Below, piece by piece: positions 1 through 8,200 of a stretch of DNA of 17,962 nucleotides. Below the pieces are notes generated by a model that saw only the letters and a program-made list of their open reading frames with translations, was not told the DNA's origin and ran no database searches. The position numbers and the translations under genes are program-made. Position 1 is the stretch's first letter. The number at the start of each line of letters is the position of its first letter. Source of the DNA: CAZJOD01 sp964547525 (GTDB lineage: Bacteria > Bacillota > Clostridia > JAAYHZ01); contig CAZJOD010000071.1 of the NCBI GenBank assembly GCA_964547525.1, positions 1 through 17,962 on the forward strand, read 5' to 3'.

Positions 1-5
1 CTCAT
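1..5 (-). CDS. Start of a minus-strand gene, cut by the window edge
   Basis: An ATG on the minus strand at positions 5-3 is preceded, on that strand, by AAAGGTGATTTTT, which matches the 3' end of 16S rRNA well at usable spacing. A plausible promoter lies further upstream at 35-63. Fewer than two codons are inside the window, so nothing can be said about the product. The call rests only on the start signals. Confidence 0.35.
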
Positions 6-34
6 AAAAATCACCTTTATCAGAAGATATATAA

Positions 35-63
35 AACATATCATATTTTCATATATTTGTCAT
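35..63 (-). promoter_or_regulatory. Putative sigma-A promoter for the gene leaving the left edge
   Basis: Read on the minus strand, ATGACA (63-58, five of six matches to TTGACA) is followed by a 17-base spacer and TATGTT (40-35), which is preceded by TG one base away as in extended -10 promoters. It points at the ATG at position 5. The region is very AT-rich, so chance matches are possible. Confidence 0.35.
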
Positions 64-130
64 TCTTTAATTTTTTATTATATAATTCTACTGTATTTTA
101 CTTGTATAAAAACAAATTAATGATTTCATT

Positions 131-167
131 AAGCAAAAGAAAACACAAGGTCAGATATGTCCTTGTG
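131..167 (-). terminator. Rho-independent terminator after the M14 peptidase gene
   Basis: On the minus strand the 7-bp arms CACAAGG and CCTTGTG (167-161 and 150-144) enclose a 10-base loop and are followed at once by TTTTCTTTTG. The hairpin sits about 20 bases after the stop codon of the peptidase gene. Apart from this and the promoter-like site, bases 6-187 hold no feature I can support. Confidence 0.75.
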
Positions 168-187
168 CTATTTCTAAATAATTCTGC

Positions 188-1459
188 TCACACTATAGGG
201 GCTAATAACATTACTTCCTCATTATTTCGATATATTGTATCAAATTGTGCGATAGGTAAAGGATTTCTACCTAATCCTACTTCGAATGTGTATCCGGGTC
301 TTAGGAATCTCTCAATAAACCAGTCTTTATATCCTGCATAAGCCGCTTCATAAGGAGTATCCAGCACAGCATACCCGGATGCATCAGAAAAAATTTGTGC
401 TATCTGTAAATCTCTCGGTGGATTTAAATCTTTATATCTCCAATATATTACTCTTCCTTGAGAGTGGTATGCTATTACCAATTTAAAGTTGTGCTGATTT
501 GTAAAGTCAACCATTGCCTGTGTTTCCGGTTCCGATAAAGGAGTAGGACCTCCATACCTGGTAGGTCCGGGGCCTGTTATTCCGAATGCAATTTCCTGGG
601 CTTTCGCATCTTCCCAGCTTGCAGGATAATTTCTGTTAAGATCCACTCCCCTTATATTTGCATTCCACACTTCAGAAAAAGGTCTTCCTGTAGTATTCCA
701 TTGTAATAATCTGTTATAAAACGGATTATCCGGCTGTAAACCTTCTAAAACAAGATCCACCCCATCGGGATTAACCATCGGAATTATGTAAATACTGCTT
801 GTATTCCATATGTTCTGAAGATTATAACCTCTGATACTTTGTCCTCTGGAATATGCGGCACTGAAGTTTTCAATAAACTTCATAAGTAAAGGTGCCGTGA
901 TCCATTCTAACGCATGATGCGCACCGTTATACGACAGCTCTACCGGTCCTCGACCTAACCTTATGTAATAAAGGTTTTTTCCAAGCACGCTTTGCCCTAT
1001 AGTCCCTGTTTCAAGAAACGGGTATCTGGCCTCTAACCCTCTTATATCTCTCTCCATAATTTCGTATGTATAATCTATGTCGGTAAAAACCACATCAAGG
1101 CCGTAGGGAACTGTAATACTACTACCAATAATAAGATTTAGCGGGTTTAGACCCGGATTTGCCGTTTGTATAGCCGATACTGTAGTATAAAACCTTTGTG
1201 CTATGTTAAATAAAGTATCTCCTTGCCTTATGGTGTATATATCATATCCCTCCAAGAATTTTTCGAATAACCCCCAGGTAGCCGGACCGACTATACCGTC
1301 AGGTACCAGATTATTATCTCTTTGAAAAAGTATCACCGCTTGTTCAGTTAACCTACCAAAAATGCCATCTATAGGTCCCGGATCATAACCGATTCTTATC
1401 AAAAGACTTTGTATCAATTTAACATTCGGGCCTGTTGAACCTCGTCTTAATATTTCCAT
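188..1459 (-). CDS. M14-family murein peptidase with peptidoglycan-binding and LysM domains
   Basis: The 423-residue product has three modules. A PG_binding_1 domain spans about residues 3-66, a LysM domain about 74-119 (GDTLFNIA motif), and a zinc carboxypeptidase of family M14 about 125-423. The zinc ligands are visible as H182-A-L-E185 and H332 (AYHSQG); N275/R276 are in the substrate-binding DLNRNYP motif, and the general base is E393 (TFEVG). This layout matches gamma-D-glutamyl-meso-diaminopimelate endopeptidases such as Bacillus ENP1 and YqgT, which cut murein peptides and are linked to sporulation and wall recycling. No signal peptide is seen. An ATG at 1468 directly abuts AAAGG, so it cannot be the start; the ATG at 1459 has AAAGGA at about 8 bases and is preferred. 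The family call is firm; the exact bond cut is inferred. Confidence 0.9.
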   Translation of the reverse strand: MEILRRGSTGPNVKLIQSLLIRIGYDPGPIDGIFGRLTEQAVILFQRDNNLVPDGIVGPATWGLFEKFLEGYDIYTIRQGDTLFNIAQRFYTTVSAIQTANPGLNPLNLIIGSSITVPYGLDVVFTDIDYTYEIMERDIRGLEARYPFLETGTIGQSVLGKNLYYIRLGRGPVELSYNGAHHALEWITAPLLMKFIENFSAAYSRGQSIRGYNLQNIWNTSSIYIIPMVNPDGVDLVLEGLQPDNPFYNRLLQWNTTGRPFSEVWNANIRGVDLNRNYPASWEDAKAQEIAFGITGPGPTRYGGPTPLSEPETQAMVDFTNQHNFKLVIAYHSQGRVIYWRYKDLNPPRDLQIAQIFSDASGYAVLDTPYEAAYAGYKDWFIERFLRPGYTFEVGLGRNPLPIAQFDTIYRNNEEVMLLAPIV

Positions 1460-1614
1460 TATAATCATCCTTTTTCGCTTATATCTATATATTATTAGAT
1501 AGAATCGAAATTGTTCCGGCTTTATTGTTTATCATAGTTAATTTTTTTTAGTCACTTTACTAATGAGTTTTTACGGTAACATCATTTTTACAATCAAAAT
1601 ACTTGCACTTACCT

Positions 1615-1644
1615 CTTACATTACCAATTCTTGTTTGATATAAT
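1615..1644 (+). promoter_or_regulatory. Extended -10 promoter of the four-gene kinase operon
   Basis: CTTACA (1615-1620) lies 18 bases before a perfect TATAAT (1639-1644), which has TG one base upstream (1636-1637). Transcription would start near 1651, leaving a 5' leader of about 23 bases with AGGAG at 1661-1665. The rest of the 1460-1673 gap holds an inverted repeat, TATCTA/TAGATA (1482-1501), of unknown meaning. I found no convincing promoter for the divergent peptidase gene. Confidence 0.6.
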
Positions 1645-1673
1645 ATATTATTATATTAAAAGGAGTAATTGCT

Positions 1674-3539
1674 TTGTCAAGAGATATAACTTGTAATTTT
1701 ATAAATGAAGAATCCTCTCTTTTTTGTCCTGTAATGGTTTATGACGGCAATATAACCGATTTCCAAAGTATAAAACCGGATACTGCAATTTTTATATTGA
1801 ATCCTGATAAACTCAATCAAGCTAATTTTGATCTTATAATAAATAAAAATGTAATAATTATTTTAGTTAATAATTCAGAAAAAGAGATTAACGAAACAGA
1901 TGCGTTAAAGTTATTATTAAGTGATAAAAAAGCGGATGAAAATCTGTTGAGAATTAAAAGCTTACAAAAAAGTATATTAGAGCTTTTTGTTATAAAAAAT
2001 AATGTTTGGAGTATATTTAATTTATCTTTATTATATAAACAGCTTTTCAGTGTACGAAGTATCGGTTTTTGTTTTACCGAATACCCTGTTATTACCAGAG
2101 AAACTCTTTTTTTAGATGATATATTTTTGAAGGATTTTTCTAAAAGTGAACATCCTGCTGCTATCATTGAAAAGTATATAGAATATATTGAACAAGATGC
2201 CGACACTCCTACCGAAGCTATCAATAGAAAAAATGCATTTACAAAAGTTTTCCCTTTTTATAAAACCGGAGGTAAAAAACTTGAATTTAATTTAGACGAA
2301 CAAGATGTTATGTTTTTGGTTGACGTTTTAAAACTTCATGAAATTTCAACCGACATATTACGATGTGCCAAACTAATCGGAGCATTATCTGCAATATGTG
2401 CCTACTTCGTGCATTCAGGCAAATGTATACCCTATATCAAGTTAATCGAAAAAATTACTTGCTTGTCAAAACGTCAAGACTTGAAATATGAATTGCAATA
2501 TACATATGTTCCCGGTGAATTGCTTAGTAAACTTCAAAATGAAAACACCTTTTTATATTATCAATTATGCTGTAGGATACCAAATCAATATTGCATAGCT
2601 TTGTTTGACATGATTTTTTCTAATGGTATATACAATGAAACACTTATAACCCGGTTCAACGATTACAGATGCTATATGGAACAGCAGGTTAATTATCTGC
2701 TGTTAAGAAAAAATGATATAATCTGGCAATTTAAAAGAGACCGGGAGGTATGCGCGTTATCCGGTTCATTAGGCCAATTAACACTATATTATGATATATG
2801 CTTGCATCAAAACTATCAAATGTATGATAAGGCTGAAAACCATATCTTAAAATCAATAGAATACGCTCATCCAAAAGAAAAAACCAGAAATTATAATTAC
2901 CTTATATCCCTTAACTTAAACCGAATTTTACAAACAACCGATATTCTATTAAAAAGAGATATCACTGAAAAATTATTATATCTTGCAAAAATTGCAGCCA
3001 ATACTATAATAACATCAAAAAAATACTCACCCTTTGATATTAAGTCTGCTGCGGAAATTATAGCTGTTTCTAATTTAGTTTGCGATGATAAAGAATCTGT
3101 TAATAATGTTTTTAGAGCTATAAATTTTAATCTGACCAAACTAAATGATTTGATTATGAATAATGAAACTATATATGCATCCTATTTAATAGTATGCTAT
3201 ATGCTATTATTTCCACAAAATCTACTCTCAGAGATACCGGATTTTAATAATCTTAGATATAAATCGAGATGTTTTTTTAATTTATGTAAAGCATCACAAA
3301 AAAAACAAGATATTATGGACTTGATCTCAATAAAATTTATCTTAGCTGATACATACTATATAACTAGTAATAATATTGAAAACGAATACCGATTTATAGA
3401 TAATTATATTTCGTTTATAAAAAAACTTGTATTACCTGACACATTAAATAGAGGCATCAATGAGTTTATGTCGAACTCTAAAATTGCTAACCCGGCTTTG
3501 GACTCTGTACTTAAGTTAATTTATAAAATACCGTATTAG
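1674..3539 (+). CDS. Protein of unknown family, first gene of the kinase operon
   Basis: The 621-residue product is not recognised. Translation should begin at a TTG, since AGGAG stands 8 bases before it and the first internal Met is only at residue 21. Residues 1-100 alternate hydrophobic strands (DTAIFILN, NVIIILVNN) with helices, as in a small alpha/beta or receiver-like domain, but I see no receiver-type active-site pattern. From about residue 110 on it is almost all helical, rich in Leu, Ile, Tyr, Asn and Lys, and could be an alpha-solenoid resembling degenerate TPRs. There is no signal peptide, no clear membrane span and no DNA-binding motif, so it is probably cytoplasmic. It ends 15 bases before the transporter-like gene, which argues for co-transcription. 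A role as partner or substrate of the kinase is a guess from position only. Confidence 0.85.
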   Translation: MSRDITCNFINEESSLFCPVMVYDGNITDFQSIKPDTAIFILNPDKLNQANFDLIINKNVIIILVNNSEKEINETDALKLLLSDKKADENLLRIKSLQKSILELFVIKNNVWSIFNLSLLYKQLFSVRSIGFCFTEYPVITRETLFLDDIFLKDFSKSEHPAAIIEKYIEYIEQDADTPTEAINRKNAFTKVFPFYKTGGKKLEFNLDEQDVMFLVDVLKLHEISTDILRCAKLIGALSAICAYFVHSGKCIPYIKLIEKITCLSKRQDLKYELQYTYVPGELLSKLQNENTFLYYQLCCRIPNQYCIALFDMIFSNGIYNETLITRFNDYRCYMEQQVNYLLLRKNDIIWQFKRDREVCALSGSLGQLTLYYDICLHQNYQMYDKAENHILKSIEYAHPKEKTRNYNYLISLNLNRILQTTDILLKRDITEKLLYLAKIAANTIITSKKYSPFDIKSAAEIIAVSNLVCDDKESVNNVFRAINFNLTKLNDLIMNNETIYASYLIVCYMLLFPQNLLSEIPDFNNLRYKSRCFFNLCKASQKKQDIMDLISIKFILADTYYITSNNIENEYRFIDNYISFIKKLVLPDTLNRGINEFMSNSKIANPALDSVLKLIYKIPY

Positions 3540-3554
3540 AAAGGATACATTAAA

Positions 3555-5192
3555 ATGAATATAGCAGATAAAAAGGCGATATCCGGTACTATTGTTGCAT
3601 ATATTTTTGTTTTATCAGCTTTTACCTTATTTACAAATCTTCTAAACCGTTTGGATTTTATATCAAACAACCCGGAAATAGCTGCAATCATTTCACTTTT
3701 ACTGGTGGTGGCCGCATCATTTACCCGTATGCCTACTGAGATAAGCTTTTTAATATGCGGTATTTTAGCTTCGTTTATATTGAACATACCTCTTACCGAA
3801 TATGTCGGATATTTATGGAAGCATGCAGGTTCACAGTCGATTTTTATGATAGCTGTCAGTGCCGCTTTAATGTCTTTTATAGCCAGGGGCGATTTGCTGG
3901 ATAGATACAAAAAAACTGATAAATTAAAAAATCCTGATTTATACATAGATACCGAAAGGCAAGTTTCTATATTTTGTCTATTTTATAAGCTACAACAACT
4001 AATCGAAAAGGTTAGATTAAGGTCGCGTTTTTTTGCCATGCTTTTATTTCTTATGCAGAGCATGATGCTATTCGTTTCTTCTGTAGTTACAGCATCTACT
4101 TTCTCTACTATGCTTAAAAAGGATTCGTATGATAACGATTATGAAAAAAATTATTTAAACGCAGGAATTTTATGTATGTGCGTATCCGGTTGTCTTTTAG
4201 TGTTTTTCTTGTTGAAATCTCCATGGTGGTTATTTTTTATGGGATTTGCAGATAAACAAAATATATCGGTTACATACCCTATCAGTACTTTATTGTATGC
4301 CATATTCTCTTTTATACACGGTTATTTTTTAATATTTAAACATTATGAGAATAAGAACATAAAAAAAGAGAAAACAGCAGGAGAAGTAGTAACTAAAAGA
4401 TATTTTTACATCTATGTGGGACTTATAATTGTTTTTTTAGTGTTTACACTTCCTGCGTCTATGAAAATGCTATTAAACTCACTTGACGATTCTCAAAGTA
4501 TTCAATTATCAATAATGACAGTACTTTTAATCGCAACTGTAGCGGTACTGATCTCAACTGTTATAACAAGAAAAATAATGCTCAAAAGCCAAAAATGGAA
4601 AACCGATTCCGATGTCATATTTGGTATGCGCAAGCTAGCTGTAGGTGATGTAAAAAGCGATACGGGAATTAAATCGGTAGTATCCATATTACTCCTTATA
4701 ATCACCATTTTAGGCTTTCGTGATATGATAAGCAAAACGGTAGACGGCGCAGGCGCAAGCGGACTCGCTCAGGCTGTTACTGTATCTTCTCCATGGGAGG
4801 GCTGGTTGCCGGCACTTGGATGTTATATATTGATTTTAGTCGTTGTATCTGTTATAGGCTATCTATTAGGTTCAAACTTTGGTACCTTTAGCATAGGATT
4901 TATAATTTTTAATATTGTTGCGGCACGTGTCGCATTGTTAAATCATCCGATATGGTTAAGATGGATGTTTGAGAGTATGATAATTATATCAACATTTTGG
5001 AACCAATACTCACCGGTATCATCCAATACTGCAGCTATAACCGGAAAAGGTGATCTTGACGTGAGACAAGTTTCCAAAGATGCATGGAGTGTTAAAAGCG
5101 TTTTTAACATGTCAGCGGCCCAAATCCAGTTTGTGGCAATGTTATGCTACATTATATTATCAGGCTTACTTACTTTTACAGGCATTGAATAA
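3555..5192 (+). CDS. Polytopic membrane protein, divergent NhaC-superfamily transporter
   Basis: The 545-residue protein has roughly eleven to thirteen hydrophobic segments, for example near residues 10-30, 43-56, 62-80, 95-110, 158-180, 203-230, 284-300, 318-338, 372-388, 420-438 and 441-460. The C-terminal half follows the NhaC antiporter pattern: a Gly-rich loop with SGLAQAV (402-408), GSNFGTFSIGF (439-449) and QYSPVSSNTAAI (484-495), the last matching the family's D-x-x-SP-[IL]-SDTT region. In the first half, DYEKNYLNAG (195-204) stands where relatives have REKLAY-[IV]-x-DST, and SSVVTAST (175-182) where they have an FFDDY-like segment, so the usual acidic residues look absent. It could be a transporter with altered substrate or a non-transporting sensor. 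AGAAAGG before the ATG gives a good start. It sits between the unknown gene and the kinase in the same operon. Confidence 0.75.
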   Translation: MNIADKKAISGTIVAYIFVLSAFTLFTNLLNRLDFISNNPEIAAIISLLLVVAASFTRMPTEISFLICGILASFILNIPLTEYVGYLWKHAGSQSIFMIAVSAALMSFIARGDLLDRYKKTDKLKNPDLYIDTERQVSIFCLFYKLQQLIEKVRLRSRFFAMLLFLMQSMMLFVSSVVTASTFSTMLKKDSYDNDYEKNYLNAGILCMCVSGCLLVFFLLKSPWWLFFMGFADKQNISVTYPISTLLYAIFSFIHGYFLIFKHYENKNIKKEKTAGEVVTKRYFYIYVGLIIVFLVFTLPASMKMLLNSLDDSQSIQLSIMTVLLIATVAVLISTVITRKIMLKSQKWKTDSDVIFGMRKLAVGDVKSDTGIKSVVSILLLIITILGFRDMISKTVDGAGASGLAQAVTVSSPWEGWLPALGCYILILVVVSVIGYLLGSNFGTFSIGFIIFNIVAARVALLNHPIWLRWMFESMIIISTFWNQYSPVSSNTAAITGKGDLDVRQVSKDAWSVKSVFNMSAAQIQFVAMLCYIILSGLLTFTGIE

Positions 5193-5227
5193 TTGGTTAT
5201 CAATGATATTGCATCAATAAGGTTAGG

Positions 5228-8200
5228 ATGGAAGTAAAAATGAAGCATGATCTACAACAATTAATGATGGACAATACATTTACAAATGAGAATTTTTCGA
5301 AAAAAGCTTTAAATTTTTTGGAACGTGATTTTAGAAAAATATGTTTGCAGATATTATCCGACATATCATTAACCGATCTGTCATTAAAGCTGTTATTTAG
5401 TGAATTAACAACCCTACAACGTCCGTCATGGGGCTGCTGGAACGGTCTTTTATCCGGATTACTAAAATACCAAAAAAAAATTCTCAATACAGGAACACTA
5501 AAAGAACGTCAGGAGTTATTAAAGGCAAAACATCTATTATGGGCGTTAAAAGAATTTGATACTTTTTACGAAATAGACGATACACACTTTAAGAATTTGT
5601 GTTCCAAAATTACAGGATATACATTTGGCAAAAGGGAAAAATCCATAGTAAGAGCTAAAGATCTATTTATAATACCCATTCAAATACGAAACCGGGTAGC
5701 TCATGATAATCCGGAAAATGATGAATGGTGGTCTGATGTGGTATACATCTTAAAATATATAATAAATATATATTTATCCACACCCATTCCGTACCATCTT
5801 CAAAATGAAGATTTCTATGAACCGTGGACGATTAAAAGGGATCAGGAAATATGGTATTATAACGGCATTAATTGTAGTACATCGGTTAATACCGTATATT
5901 ACATTTCACAGTCAGGTAAAAGTGAAGCTGTAAACCAAATGTTAGGTCCAATAATAAAAGCTTTCCAAAAATTATTAGGACAAACCGAAGTTCAAGAAGA
6001 AAACTTTAAACGTTTGATGGAAAAAAACGCTCCACAAGAGGTGAGAGGGTTTATTCTCGATAACTATATCGTCGGTAAAAAGGCAGGGGAAGGCGGTTAT
6101 GCAGAGGTATTTAAGGGCAGACATTTAAATACCGGGAAAACTGTGGCTATAAAAATCTTAAAATCAGGTATGTCCGATATGGACAAGGCGAGATTTTTAC
6201 GTGAAGCCGAATTCCTCTCCAAATTTGATCATCCTAATATAGTCGGTATTTACGACCATAATGAACAACCGTGGAAAAAATCGGGTCTATATGATATATC
6301 AGGTGAAGAATGGTTTGACAAATTTAAAAAAGAGCATGGTGAAATGCTTACATATATTGCTCTTGAATGGATTGAAGGCTGCACCTTGGACGATCTTTTC
6401 AATGACATTAAACAAGGACATAAGTCTTACAATGAGAAAGAACTCGCAGAATGGTTCCGCTCGTGTGCCAATGCACTGGAAGTTATACATAATGCCGATT
6501 TAATACACAGAGATATCACTCCTAAAAACATTATGATCAATGAAAACGGTGAAATAAAAATCATGGACTTTGGTATATCCAAGACACAATATGCCGAAAG
6601 AACTATTATAACATCACGGGGTAAAGCGTTAGGTACCGAGGCATACATGTCACCGGAACAAATAAATACTCTGCATGCCGAATCGGCTATCGGTACCAAA
6701 ACAGATATATATTCATTAGGAGCGATATTTTATGAACTGTTTACATGTTCCAGGATATATGAACATAATAATAACGCCGTATCTATATCGATTGCAACCG
6801 AGAAAAAATTGAAAGGTGAAAAGCCGAAAGATCCTCGTACTCTTGTTAAGAGTATGTCCTGGGAAATATCAGTTATTCTGACGGGGTGTTTGGAAACCGA
6901 ACAAACCGACAGGTATGAAAGTGCTTTAAAGCTAAAAAACGATTTGAACAATTTTATAAACGATAAACCTATCGAATATAAAAAACCGGGATTAGTGCGA
7001 CGTCTTTATTTATTTTATAAACGAAATGAAAAAATCTCTAAAATATCCGCAGTCTTTATATTAATAATTATCGTTTTTACATCTATATATGTAAAAACAA
7101 AACTGGAGTCGAATTTAAACAATAAAATAGCATTGGCAAAAATGTATTACCGACAAGCACACCAAGAAATAGCCGATGAAAACCATAGGTTCGCACTTAC
7201 TTACCTGGTAAATTCTTTAAAGCAAAATCCATCTCCGTATGTAACAGCTCAGATTGCTCTTTTATTGCAAAACGAAAAATGGCCCATGGCGGTTATGAGT
7301 TTTATTCAGGATGATGATACACCGCCTCAAAAAACTGATAATATACCTGGAACTTTTTTAACTGCATCTCATGACAATTGGCTTATTTATAAAACAGAAA
7401 GCAATTACATATTCTATAATTCACTATCAGGTTCAATCAGGACATTTACATCCAATGGCGAAACAAATCAATATTATGACGAATTCTACAATGACTTAGT
7501 TTTTGATATATACACAGCTTCCGGGATTGTACTGTATGATACAGGAAATTATCTGGCATTTGCAGATAAAGGTTTTCTTTATCTATATATATACAAATCA
7601 GATTTTTATGAGGAATATGCAAAATATGATTTAGCACTTCTCTTTGAACAACCGTTACTAACATCTCCATTTGATTCTTTATTAAAAGATACTACCGGAA
7701 TATATGGTTCTTCATATAAATACTTAGGACCGTCTAAAGTTTTTATAAACCGGGAAAACAGCATATTGGCGATAAGCAATTTTGGTTCGGTCGTATTACT
7801 TGATTTGAATGACGGATCGGTTATAACATCGGTCATAGAATACCAATATAATATTACCTCGTTGGAATTCTCTCCGGATTCCTCAAAAATAGCTATCTCA
7901 TGGGGTAATCAATACGGCGCTTCGTTAAGAAACGAGGGGGGATATTTTAAGGTGTTTGATATAAGAACCGGAAAAGATATTATCAATACACGCACACAAT
8001 CTAACAATGCTGTAGGTTTTGTATCTTTCAGCCCTGACGGTACACTCGTATTATCAGCGGGAATTAACAACGACATAGTTTTTATATGGGATATATCTAC
8101 AGGATTAAAGTTTTGCCAACCCTTAATATCCGAAGGTTCGGTCTATAAAGCACAGTTTACAGATGATAGTTGTTTCATTGATGTAACAAGTAAAAGTACC

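Noticed and set aside
57..341. A 94-codon plus-strand reading frame at the left edge
   Set aside because: It lies over the terminator and the 3' end of the M14 peptidase gene on the other strand, has no ribosome binding site and no recognisable sequence.
1460..1468. ATG start at 1468 for the M14 peptidase
   Set aside because: The AAAGG motif abuts it with no spacer; the ATG at 1459 is correctly spaced.
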